Source of the DNA: Prolixibacteraceae bacterium
GTDB lineage: Bacteria; Bacteroidota; Bacteroidia; Bacteroidales; Prolixibacteraceae
Length of the DNA: 64,000 bases
Assembly: GCA_023229575.1 (NCBI GenBank)
Contig: JALNYZ010000011.1
Coordinates: 87,770-151,769, forward strand
Reading direction: 5' to 3'
The position numbers and the translations under genes were made by a program. Positions 26,405 to 34,539 of this stretch are shown piece after piece (positions within the stretch are counted from its first letter, which is position 1; every line of letters begins with the position of its first letter). Under the pieces are notes generated by a model. It was not told the DNA's origin and did not search any database. It saw nothing but the letters and a program-made list of their open reading frames with translations.

Positions 26405-27637
26405 TTATTTCTTCATAGGCATCTCCTTTTTTAACTCGATAAATATTTTTTTCTCATCGATTCTGTAAGTTACTTTTGCAACATCAGCCAACACCTTCAT
26501 CACATCTTCAATAGAATCCTTGAGGTCCAGCTTCCCGCTAATCAGGTCCCCAGATGGAAAAAGTTCACTGTAAACAAACTGAACATTGTAATACCGCTCA
26601 ACTTTTTTGAACACATTACTCAAAGGCTCTTTGCAGAAGGGGAACCAACCCTCCGTCCATGCGGTATAAATCCCCACCATGGCTTCGTCATTCACCCTGG
26701 TTGTTAAATCCGCTTTGTTAAACGAGGCTTTCTGGTGCGCATTCAGAATTGTCTCCTTGCCCAACAGATTAATCCCCTTGTTCTCCCTCATCGAAACAGT
26801 ACCCTCCACAAGCACCGTCATGACCTCATTGTCAGCATGATAGGCAGAAACATTGAATTTTGTGCCCAAAACCTTGATAACTATCTCCCTGGTCTTAACA
26901 AAAAATGGCTTATCCTTATCAGGTGTAACATTAAAATAGGCCTCCCCTTCGAGAAACACCTCCCGCTTCGACCCTGAAAACCTATCCGGAAAGGCGATCT
27001 TACTTCCGGCATTCAACCATACTTTGGTGCCATCTGCCAATTCAACCGAAGATTTCTTTCCAAACGGAACAACAATCTGATTCATCGCTACTTCTGCATT
27101 TTTCTCATTGCTACTCGGCAAAGAAATCAGGCTGTCGTTGTTGATCCGGATGGCGTGGCCCTGCTCGTTTACTTTTATGGTTGATTCGTCCTTCTTCAAA
27201 TCGATCTCCCTCCCCGAAGCAAGTATTAACTTGGATTGCTGCACAGTTTTGTCAGATCTAAATACATACATCTGGCGCGATACATCCTGTTTGATCTTCC
27301 AGTAGCCAAGGGCGGATAACATCAACACAAAAACAATAACCGCTGCATATTTCAACAGCTGATTGTATCGCCTGATCATGAACTTCGATTGATGGGCCTG
27401 GTCAAACCGGGCAATATTTTCCCACATTGCATTGATGTCATCCTGAAAAACAGGTTCTTCCTGCACATTCACCAACTTGATGATCTCTCTTGCTTGATTG
27501 ATGTTATGTGCAAAATGAGGGTTTTGATCCAGGAGTTTATCCAATTCGTGATTTTCTGAAAGATGGTTCAACCAAACAAGAAAATTCCGGTCGTCCACCA
27601 TCTCTTCCACCGTATATTCCAGGTATTTATTATCCAC
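26405..27637 (-). CDS. FecR family anti-sigma factor
   Basis: A 410-aa inner-membrane anti-sigma factor. A cytoplasmic N-terminal part (about 1-85) precedes one transmembrane helix (AAVIVFVLMLSALGYW, near residue 95). The periplasmic FecR domain has VPFGKKSSVELADGTKVWLNAGS and FLEGEAYFNVTPDKDKPF, and the C-terminal DUF4974-like segment has PLSNVFKKVERYYNVQF and SGKLDLKDSIEDVMKVL. The start codon appears to be GTG at 27637. It should hold the ECF sigma factor encoded upstream and release it when the STN-SusC transporter is loaded. Confidence 0.93.
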   Translation of the reverse strand: MDNKYLEYTVEEMVDDRNFLVWLNHLSENHELDKLLDQNPHFAHNINQAREIIKLVNVQEEPVFQDDINAMWENIARFDQAHQSKFMIRRYNQLLKYAAVIVFVLMLSALGYWKIKQDVSRQMYVFRSDKTVQQSKLILASGREIDLKKDESTIKVNEQGHAIRINNDSLISLPSSNEKNAEVAMNQIVVPFGKKSSVELADGTKVWLNAGSKIAFPDRFSGSKREVFLEGEAYFNVTPDKDKPFFVKTREIVIKVLGTKFNVSAYHADNEVMTVLVEGTVSMRENKGINLLGKETILNAHQKASFNKADLTTRVNDEAMVGIYTAWTEGWFPFCKEPLSNVFKKVERYYNVQFVYSELFPSGDLISGKLDLKDSIEDVMKVLADVAKVTYRIDEKKIFIELKKEMPMKK

Positions 27638-27697
27638 AATGTGCGTATTGGTCTTTAAAGAGATAAAGACAACAGGTCAAGTTTTGTGGACTCTCTT

Positions 27698-28282
27698 TTA
27701 TCTCTTTTTTTTGAACAGGAATAACAAAATGAGATCGGTGCGGTCCATGTGCTCGCGAAGGGATTTTAAAGCCCTGAAAACCATTTTCCTTGCTGAATCA
27801 TATTGAATCGACATCAGCTTACATATTTCATCGTAACTGTAATCGCAAGAGTAACGATAATACAGAATCTCCCTTTGCTTGGGAGAAATTGTCCGAAGAA
27901 CTTTTCTTATGGCCTTTACTTTTTTACTTTCAGTCTCCTTTCCAATCAGCTCCTCTTCGTAGGAATAAACAATGGATAGCTCGAAAGAATTATGCTCTTC
28001 CGATGAATCTTCAAAATGCTTTTCAGAATGGATGCTTCTGACAATCCTGTGCTTAAAAGCCGACATTAAATAGAAACGAATATTGTCAGTTTCCCCTAAT
28101 GTATCACGGCTCCGGATAAGATGGTAAAACATCTCCTGAATAGTGTCCTTGATCAGCTCTTCATCCTTCGTAAATTTCCTCCCATAACGGTACAAATGCT
28201 CAACCTGCCGGGAGTAAATGTAAGGGAGTGCATAGCCCTTACCGCCTCTGAAATCATTCCAGATAGTTGAGTCATTTAGCAT
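27698..28282 (-). CDS. ECF RNA polymerase sigma factor, Bacteroidota SusC-linked group
   Basis: A 194-aa extracytoplasmic-function sigma factor. Region 2 is seen around EELIKDTIQEMFYHLIRSRD and NIRFYLMSAFKHRIVRSI. Region 4 is the helix-turn-helix ISPKQREILYYRYSCDYSYDEICKLMSI with a typical basic tail (RKMVFRALKSLREHM). It is first in the minus-strand group sigma-fecR-susC-susD, so it probably activates that transporter set, as in the FecI/FecR/FecA scheme. Confidence 0.93.
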   Translation of the reverse strand: MLNDSTIWNDFRGGKGYALPYIYSRQVEHLYRYGRKFTKDEELIKDTIQEMFYHLIRSRDTLGETDNIRFYLMSAFKHRIVRSIHSEKHFEDSSEEHNSFELSIVYSYEEELIGKETESKKVKAIRKVLRTISPKQREILYYRYSCDYSYDEICKLMSIQYDSARKMVFRALKSLREHMDRTDLILLFLFKKKR

Positions 28283-28390
28283 TATAGATAGTTTTGGTCC
28301 TTAAAAGTATCAATTTTTCAAACGCTGCTGTTAATAAATCAAAATATTAAGTTCTTGTCGGCAAATGATCATCCTAAACGTTCTGATGAC

Positions 28391-28398
28391 TATCTTTG
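28391..28398 (+). promoter_or_regulatory. putative -7 box for the ceramidase-like gene
   Basis: TATCTTTG matches TAnnTTTG, 37 bp before the ATG at 28435. The divergent sigma gene begins about 110 bp away. Confidence 0.45.
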
Positions 28399-28434
28399 TT
28401 ACGGAAACTATTCAAATCACTAATAACTATTAAC

Positions 28435-29988
28435 ATGAAGAAAATTTTAAAGTACCTGGGTATCGTTGTTCTGCTACTTGTGATCGGCCTGGGTTTTTGG
28501 TTCGGCCACAACCTTAAGGACCTGCATCCGGATTACAATCTGGACCTGAAAGTCCTGGGCAATACGCCCGCCCAACTTTCCGCTGGATTTTCCGCTATGC
28601 CAATCACTCCGGCTGTTCCGGATCGTTGGGACGATAAAAACAAAAATGCGGAGTACGATCCTGGTCAGGGTGAAACCTTCACCGATGGAAACGGCAACGG
28701 TAAATTTGACCCCGTTTGGATTGCCGGATTCGGCAACAACAGGCCTGCCAACGGAATTCACGACGACCTTTGGGCAAGGGCCATGGTTATTGACGATGGG
28801 AAAACCCGTTTGGCCATTGTTGTTTTGGATGCCATCGGTTTTATGAACAACGATATCATTGATGTAAGGGAGCGTATTTCCAAAGAATCCGGCATTACCT
28901 ATGCCGTAATTACCTCAACCCATACCCACGAAGGGCCTGATCTGCTTGGGCTATGGGGGAAGAACCCTTTTCAGAGCGGCATCAATCCCTCCCACATGGA
29001 ATATGTGAAAAACCAGGCCTCAAAAGCCATCGAAACGGCTGCCAGAAATCTACGCCCATGCCGTTTGTCAGTCTCTCAGGACCTGACAGAAGCTGCAAAC
29101 CTGGTCATCGATACCCGAAAACCCGAAGTCTTTGATGCCGGACTTCGCATGATCCAGGTTCTCGACAAAGCGTCCAACAAAACACTTGGAACCCTGATCT
29201 CCTATGGCGACCACCCCGAAACACTCTGGAGCGATAACCTGTTGTTAACCTCCGACTTCCCCCATTATGTGCGCGAAGGCATCGAAAAAGGTGTGTTCAG
29301 TAAGGATAGTCTGATGAGACCTGGCGTTGGTGGCGTTGCCGTTTATGCAAGTGCCGCCGTTGGTGGATTGATGACCACTCATCCGCGATTGACCGTAAAA
29401 GATCCCTTCTCTGGTGAGGAATTCAAAGTTCCTACCTTCGAAAAAGCAGCAGCCCAGGGCAAACAGATGGCCAACCTGGCACTCCAGGCGATGGCAAAAC
29501 CGGAAGAGGTGATTGATTCTACCTCCATTTCCATTGTGGCTAAAACAATCCTGTTTCCGCTCAACAACACTTTGTTCAAACTGGCTGCAACACTCGGGGT
29601 CATGAAAAGGGGAACCACCGGCTGGATGAAGATGAAATCAGAACTTGCGGTCATAAAGATCGGGCCCATTTCGATGATTACCATACCGGGAGAATTATAT
29701 CCAGAGATCCTGAATGGGGGAGTTGAAGCACCCGAAGGACAGGATTTCAAAATTTCTCCGGTCGAAGTACCTCCACTCAGAGAGCTTATGCCGGGGAAAT
29801 ATAAGTTCATGTTTGGCCTTGCAAACGACGAAATCGGATACATCGTACCCAAAAGTCAGTGGGATGTAAAAGCCCCTTTTACCTATGGACGCGACAGTCG
29901 CCCTTACGGAGAAGTTAACTCGCTGGGTCCTGAAACGGCCCCGATTATTCACAAGAATATCAAGGCTATGCTGGAGGAGTTGAAATAA
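28435..29988 (+). CDS. membrane-anchored neutral/alkaline ceramidase-like protein
   Basis: A 517-aa protein with an N-terminal transmembrane anchor (residues 4-22) and a large exported part related to neutral/alkaline non-lysosomal ceramidases. The zinc-site-like STHTHEGPDLLGLWG corresponds to the ASHTHSGP signature of that family, with TLISYGDHPETLW and MITIPGELYPE as further conserved parts. Residues about 60-85 contain two calcium-loop-like motifs, DKNKNAEYD and DGNGNGKFD, which I do not expect in ceramidases. It may act on sphingolipids or another amide or ester. The ATG at 28435 was chosen because it directly precedes the anchor helix. Confidence 0.75.
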   Translation: MKKILKYLGIVVLLLVIGLGFWFGHNLKDLHPDYNLDLKVLGNTPAQLSAGFSAMPITPAVPDRWDDKNKNAEYDPGQGETFTDGNGNGKFDPVWIAGFGNNRPANGIHDDLWARAMVIDDGKTRLAIVVLDAIGFMNNDIIDVRERISKESGITYAVITSTHTHEGPDLLGLWGKNPFQSGINPSHMEYVKNQASKAIETAARNLRPCRLSVSQDLTEAANLVIDTRKPEVFDAGLRMIQVLDKASNKTLGTLISYGDHPETLWSDNLLLTSDFPHYVREGIEKGVFSKDSLMRPGVGGVAVYASAAVGGLMTTHPRLTVKDPFSGEEFKVPTFEKAAAQGKQMANLALQAMAKPEEVIDSTSISIVAKTILFPLNNTLFKLAATLGVMKRGTTGWMKMKSELAVIKIGPISMITIPGELYPEILNGGVEAPEGQDFKISPVEVPPLRELMPGKYKFMFGLANDEIGYIVPKSQWDVKAPFTYGRDSRPYGEVNSLGPETAPIIHKNIKAMLEELK

Positions 29989-29990
29989 GA

Positions 29991-30097
29991 AGTGCCTAGA
30001 GTGAACTAAAGTGACTAGAGTGAACTAAAGTACTTCGCACTAGCAAGTGTTTGTGCGGAGTCCCAAACTCTAGTCACTTTAGTTCACTCTAGGCACT
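29991..30097. repeat. perfect 31-bp inverted repeat built from AGTGAACTAA words
   Basis: The arm 29991-30021 is the exact reverse complement of 30067-30097. Each arm consists of AGTGCCTAG, AGTGAACTAA, AGTGACTAG and a further start, with steps of 9-10 nt. It lies between convergent genes just after one stop and just before the other, and could serve as a bidirectional terminator. Confidence 0.85.
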
Positions 30098-30101
30098 TTA
30101 G

Positions 30102-30794
30102 TCACTCTTTAAATATTAACCTCTCAACCTCCTCAACCTCCTTCACCACCTCATCCGCCCCCGATTGCCACAAGATTTCGTCGGCAAGTATTCCGGTATT
30201 GATGCAAAGCGTAAAAATACCTGCTGCCTTGGCCGATTCAACACCCAATGGGGCATTTTCAATCACCAGCACCTCCTCTGGCCTGAATCCCGATTTTCTA
30301 AGCGCCATCAGATAAGGCTCCGGATCAGGTTTACCAAACCGGACATCTTTTGCGCTGACGATCTTTTCTTTGTGTACCAATCCCGGGAAATCGCTGCACA
30401 AGCCCTCCAGCAAAAGCTCCTGGGCAGATCCTGTTACCACCCAGATAGCAATACCCTCACGACTTAATCTTTCCAACAACAATTTGATGCCGATGATAGG
30501 AACGGGCGCCGGCATTGCTTCGAAAAACTGGCTTTTCCGGTCATAGATAAAGGAAATCTCTTCCTCAGTCGCCTTCCTTCCCAACTTCTCCTGAAAAAAC
30601 ATCTGCACAGTGGATGAACCCGTACGCCCCTCATTCATATAAACCTGCTCCAGTGGAAAATCGAGACCCAGGGCAGCAAAAGCCTTGCTCCATGCAACAG
30701 AGTGGTTACCCATTGAATCATAAATGACCCCATCCATATCAAAAAAAATGGCTTTGAGCGAGCCAAAGCCATTCAATCGTTGTTCGTTTTGCAT
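30102..30794 (-). CDS. HAD-superfamily phosphatase/phosphomutase (beta-phosphoglucomutase-like)
   Basis: A 230-aa cytoplasmic HAD hydrolase of the CbbY/beta-phosphoglucomutase-like branch. Motif I is FFDMDGVIYDS with the nucleophilic Asp and the second Asp two residues later. Motif II is IWVVTGSAQE. Motif III lysine is in RFGKPDPEPY. Motif IV is VLVIENAPLGVESAKAAG. The alpha-helical cap between motifs I and II is of the size used for small sugar phosphates. It starts about 85 bp after the DUF6599-like gene on the same strand. The exact substrate cannot be read from sequence. Confidence 0.87.
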   Translation of the reverse strand: MQNEQRLNGFGSLKAIFFDMDGVIYDSMGNHSVAWSKAFAALGLDFPLEQVYMNEGRTGSSTVQMFFQEKLGRKATEEEISFIYDRKSQFFEAMPAPVPIIGIKLLLERLSREGIAIWVVTGSAQELLLEGLCSDFPGLVHKEKIVSAKDVRFGKPDPEPYLMALRKSGFRPEEVLVIENAPLGVESAKAAGIFTLCINTGILADEILWQSGADEVVKEVEEVERLIFKE

Positions 30795-30880
30795 TCAATA
30801 TTTTAAATAAAAATCCTCTCTTCCAGCATTAAATTTTGTGTCCTTTGTGCATTCCTTTGAGACCTTCGTGGTAAAATTCA

Positions 30881-31723
30881 TTATTTGAGCATTCCAGAAA
30901 TCTGGTCCAGTAACGGGGCCACCCTTTTCTGATCCGAAAAGCCTGTTGCGCCCAGCAGATAGTTCCCTTTCCACCTCAAGCAAACGGTTCCGTTAAATGG
31001 ATCCTTCAAAAGAAAATCTCCTTCAGCAACCTTTTTGATTTTGGCCTCAGCATAAGAGATGTACTTGAGAACCATCTTCTCCACCTCTGCCAGATCTGTT
31101 CTCTCAATGATAAAAAGAGTTATCTCAGCCCCGCCTAAACTATATTTGGCCCTGACCGCTGAACCTAAAAATCCCAATCCCATAAATTCGGTTGGAATAT
31201 ACTGGCAGCTATTGGGTTGAAGGTTATCTTTTGGGAAAAGCCCAATAACTTTGGGATATTCCGGATTTGTACCCAGCGTTTTGGCAAAATCAATAGCAAA
31301 GGATTTCAATGAAAATCCAACCACCTTTTCGGGCTGTGTACTGTTGATCTTTACATAAAACTTCCCGGTTACGAAATTCAAAATGGTCGCATCGCTGTAT
31401 CCTTCAAGTCCGATGGGACTGGTTTCGGCTTTTGCGGATTTTTCAATACTGTAGATTCCGTAAGCATGAAGCGGATCCCCGTGATCGTAAACCTCAACGG
31501 TCAGCTCAGATCCCTCATTCTTCCAGCTTGCCACCTGCAAAGATTCGAAACCATAGCTGAGGTAAAATTCTGAAGCGCCGTCAATGTGCTCATACAAATT
31601 GTCTTTATTGAAGACCAGCACCTTTCCATCACTTTTCCAACCCTCAAGTGTGGGAAAGACGACTCCCTGGGCCCAGATACCCAAAGGAAACAACATCAGA
31701 CCAAATAAAAATATTTTTCTCAT
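30881..31723 (-). CDS. secreted DUF6599-like protein
   Basis: A 280-aa exported protein (signal peptide ending GIWAQG). It carries segments I associate with DUF6599: VLVFNKDNLYEHIDGASEFYLSYGF near the N-terminus and a late VCLRWKGNYLLGATGF. No catalytic motif is evident. Its ATG overlaps the stop of the Fe-S aldo/keto reductase gene as ATGA, so the two proteins are made together and both are exported. It may be a partner or chaperone of that enzyme. Confidence 0.7.
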   Translation of the reverse strand: MRKIFLFGLMLFPLGIWAQGVVFPTLEGWKSDGKVLVFNKDNLYEHIDGASEFYLSYGFESLQVASWKNEGSELTVEVYDHGDPLHAYGIYSIEKSAKAETSPIGLEGYSDATILNFVTGKFYVKINSTQPEKVVGFSLKSFAIDFAKTLGTNPEYPKVIGLFPKDNLQPNSCQYIPTEFMGLGFLGSAVRAKYSLGGAEITLFIIERTDLAEVEKMVLKYISYAEAKIKKVAEGDFLLKDPFNGTVCLRWKGNYLLGATGFSDQKRVAPLLDQISGMLK

Positions 31724-32907
31724 ACCAGAAAATTAGCAGGAACCATTTTAATACGGGCAATGTCGGTAATGCGCTCCCTGACATCGAATCCACTGGGACA
31801 GGCAACTGTACAGCCCGGACACTCTTCACAAGGATTGTGTGACAGGTTCAATTTGGCAACAGTGGTTTGTGCCTTAGCAGGATAACCGTATCCGTAATTG
31901 TACATATAGGATCGCATAAGATCAGGAATGGGAAGGTTTTGAGGGCACTGGCCCGAGCAACTCATACATCCGCGACAATAAAGTCCCACCTCATTCATGG
32001 CCAGTTGAAGATCACACTTCTCTGTTTCGTCAAGATCGTGATTTTGGGCAACTTTCCAGTTCTCTTTCAGCATTTCGAAGTTGGTAAGCCCGGGAATAGC
32101 TGTATGGATCAATGGATTAGACAAAACCCACTTCAATGCAGCCTTGCAATTAACCCGTTTTTTCTTCTCTTTGTCCAAAAATCCTCCGGCCATACTCTTC
32201 ATGCCAACAATTCCCAATCCGGCATCGCTGGCCTTTTGCAAAGCTTTTTGCAGATCAGCATCATCTTTCAAGGTGAAATTGTAAGAGGTGAGGATTACTT
32301 CATACAACTTGCTATCAACAGCGGCATTGATAACTTTCGCCATATTGGCATGGGTGGAGACTCCGATAAATCTTGCTTTTCCACTCGCTTTGGCTCTTTT
32401 AAGCGCTTCAGTGTACCTTGGGTCCATGATATAGGCCACATCGCTACCGGCATGCAGATACAGGATATCAACATAACCCATCTGAAGTCTTTTCAGGCTC
32501 TGATCTAACTTTTCAATAAATTGCTCCGTCGAACATCCCTCCTTGGGTGGATGAATTTTTGTTGAAATAATGACCTGATCTCTCGGAATATCTTTAAAAT
32601 ACTGCCCTACCATCTCTTCATTCCGTCCATCCTGATAACCGCTTGCGGTGTCAAAATGCCTGATGCCTATTTCGTAGGCTGCTTTAAGGATATTTGGATT
32701 GTCGGCCCTCATCACCCCCATACTCACGATGGGGACTTCGATGCCGGTATTCCCGAGTGTCCGGTAGACAATATCCTTCTTCTTTTTCTCTTTGCTTTTC
32801 TTCTTTTTCTTCTCTTTTGGGACGGGCATTGCCTGGGTTGCCATTCCGAGCGTAGCCGTTGCGCCTAAAAACAAAAAATTTCTTCGGTTAAAAGTTGAAT
32901 TTGCCAT
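31720..32907 (-). CDS. Tat-exported aldo/keto reductase with two 4Fe-4S motifs
   Basis: A 395-aa protein. The twin-arginine signal (STFNRRNFLFLGATATLG) is followed by a run of about 15 mostly lysine residues. Next comes an aldo/keto reductase barrel with the usual Asp and Tyr in HFDTASGYQDGRNEE, Lys in ISTKIH and His in LYLHAGSD. The C-terminal ferredoxin-like part has CRGCMSCSGQCP and CEECPGCTVACPSG, each able to bind a 4Fe-4S cluster. Export of an NADPH-type barrel with Fe-S centres suggests electron transfer in the periplasm rather than NADPH use. The ATG at 32907 directly precedes the Tat signal; the frame opens earlier with TTG. Confidence 0.88.
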   Translation of the reverse strand: MANSTFNRRNFLFLGATATLGMATQAMPVPKEKKKKKSKEKKKKDIVYRTLGNTGIEVPIVSMGVMRADNPNILKAAYEIGIRHFDTASGYQDGRNEEMVGQYFKDIPRDQVIISTKIHPPKEGCSTEQFIEKLDQSLKRLQMGYVDILYLHAGSDVAYIMDPRYTEALKRAKASGKARFIGVSTHANMAKVINAAVDSKLYEVILTSYNFTLKDDADLQKALQKASDAGLGIVGMKSMAGGFLDKEKKKRVNCKAALKWVLSNPLIHTAIPGLTNFEMLKENWKVAQNHDLDETEKCDLQLAMNEVGLYCRGCMSCSGQCPQNLPIPDLMRSYMYNYGYGYPAKAQTTVAKLNLSHNPCEECPGCTVACPSGFDVRERITDIARIKMVPANFLV

Positions 32908-32986
32908 ATCTATCAGTTTGTTCATTTTAGTATAAAAACAGTGGCACTTACAAATTGGTCTGAAAAATAATAAAAAAACTTGGTTT

Positions 32987-33022
32987 GTCAATCTGTTCAA
33001 TAGGTTCAATCTGTTCAATTTT
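32987..33022. repeat. 9-nt-period array GTCAATCTG/TTCAATAGG/TTCAATCTG/TTCAATTTT
   Basis: Four nonamer steps in the divergent region between the reductase gene and the flavoprotein gene, upstream of the latter's -7 box. Confidence 0.65.
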
Positions 33023-33043
33023 CAATGTTGCTGATTAAATTAT

Positions 33044-33051
33044 TACCTTTG
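33044..33051 (+). promoter_or_regulatory. putative -7 box for the flavoprotein-metH operon
   Basis: TACCTTTG matches TAnnTTTG, about 80 bp before the ATG at 33133. I see no cobalamin or SAM riboswitch core in the leader. Confidence 0.4.
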
Positions 33052-33132
33052 CTGGCTTTTCCTGCCAGAAGACTGAAAATTTTGATTTTTTAAGAAACCC
33101 CAGATGGTTTGAGGCAAGAACATTGCGCGAAT

Positions 33133-34539
33133 ATGGATAAAAAATACAACGTAATTATAGTTGGGGCAGGGCCTGCCGGTATTTTCACCGCTTATGAACT
33201 TATCAAAGAGAAGCCAGGCATTTCCATTTTGATGCTCGAAAAAGGGAGGGACATTTACAAACGACACTGTCCCAAGCATACCAATGGAGGCATCTGCATC
33301 AATTGCAAGCCTTGTTCAATCACCACTGGTTGGGCGGGAGCAGGTGCCTTCTCAGATGGAAAACTCTCACTTTCACCTGAGGTAGGCGGAACTTTGCCCG
33401 ATTACATCGGAATAGATACAGCCAGGGAGATGATCCGCTATACCGACGACATCTACCTGAAATTTGGTGCAGATGCAGGTATTCACGGGCATATTGAGAC
33501 ACCGGCAATGAGGGAGATCGGACGAAAATCGATCGAAGCCAATCTCAAACTGGTGCAATGTCCGGTCAGGCATCTTGGCACCGAAAAAACGCAGGAATTG
33601 TACCGTTCACTTTACGAACATCTGAAAAACAGTGGGGTAGAGGTTCGGTTTAATTCTCCGGTTACAGATTTTATCATTGAAAATAAGCAGGTTCTTGGCG
33701 TAAAGTCTGCTGTGAAAAATTATTTTGGCGATTATGTGATGGTCGCAGTTGGAAGGGACGGCTCCGACTGGCTTATGAAACAATGCGCCATCCAGGCCAT
33801 TCCAACGGAGGTTGGAATTGTCGACATCGGTGTCAGGGTGGAGTGCCGGAATGAGGTGATGCAGGAGATCAACGATAATTTCTATGAGGCCAAACTCATC
33901 CATTATACGCGAACTGTCGATGACAAAGTTCGTACTTTCTGCTCCAATCCGGGCGGATTCGTATCCTCCGAATATTACGACAACAACCTTGCGGTGGTCA
34001 ACGGCCATAGTTACAAAGACCTGAAAAGCGAAAACACCAACTTTGCCCTGCTGGTCTCCCAACAATTCACCGAGCCCTTCAATGCTCCGATCGAATATGG
34101 GAAGCACATTGCGCGTTTGGCCAATATGCTTACCAGGAACAAGATTATGGTTCAACGGTTTGGCGACCTGGTCAGGGGCAGACGTACCACTTCTGACCGA
34201 CTTTACCGCAACAATATCGTTCCAACACTGAAGGATGCTGTACCTGGCGACCTTAGTTTGGTGCTTCCCCACAGGATCCTGTTCGACATCATCGAGATGA
34301 TCAAATCCCTAGATAAAGTAAGTCCGGGATTGGCCAGCGACGAAACGCTGCTTTATGGTGTAGAAGTGAAATTCTATTCCAACATCGTCAAAGTTGACAA
34401 GAGTTTTCAAAGTCCCTCCGTCAGGAATCTCTTCTTTGGCGGTGACGGCGCCGGAATTACCCGCGGACTGATGCAGGCCTCCGTCAATGGGGTGCTGATA
34501 GCCCGTGAAATTATCAATAATCTTTCTTCAAAATCATGA
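33133..34539 (+). CDS. FAD-dependent dehydrogenase-like flavoprotein (COG2509 type)
   Basis: A 468-aa flavoprotein. The N-terminal Rossmann motif is VIIVGAGPAGIFTAYEL. It is followed by a cysteine set CPKHTNGGICINCKPC (spacing C-x8-C-x2-C-x2-C) typical of this uncharacterised family. A late FAD signature is NLFFGGDGAGITRGLMQASVNG. The four cysteines could hold an Fe-S cluster or act in redox chemistry. Its TGA overlaps the metH ATG (34536-34539), so the two are translationally coupled. A role in supplying electrons to cobalamin-dependent methionine synthase is an attractive but unproven idea. Confidence 0.85.
   Translation: MDKKYNVIIVGAGPAGIFTAYELIKEKPGISILMLEKGRDIYKRHCPKHTNGGICINCKPCSITTGWAGAGAFSDGKLSLSPEVGGTLPDYIGIDTAREMIRYTDDIYLKFGADAGIHGHIETPAMREIGRKSIEANLKLVQCPVRHLGTEKTQELYRSLYEHLKNSGVEVRFNSPVTDFIIENKQVLGVKSAVKNYFGDYVMVAVGRDGSDWLMKQCAIQAIPTEVGIVDIGVRVECRNEVMQEINDNFYEAKLIHYTRTVDDKVRTFCSNPGGFVSSEYYDNNLAVVNGHSYKDLKSENTNFALLVSQQFTEPFNAPIEYGKHIARLANMLTRNKIMVQRFGDLVRGRRTTSDRLYRNNIVPTLKDAVPGDLSLVLPHRILFDIIEMIKSLDKVSPGLASDETLLYGVEVKFYSNIVKVDKSFQSPSVRNLFFGGDGAGITRGLMQASVNGVLIAREIINNLSSKS

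Noticed and set aside
33022..33132. Cobalamin or SAM riboswitch ahead of the flavoprotein-metH operon
   Set aside because: The leader is short and I could not find a B12-box or SAM-core pattern. Only a promoter box and a nonamer array are supported.
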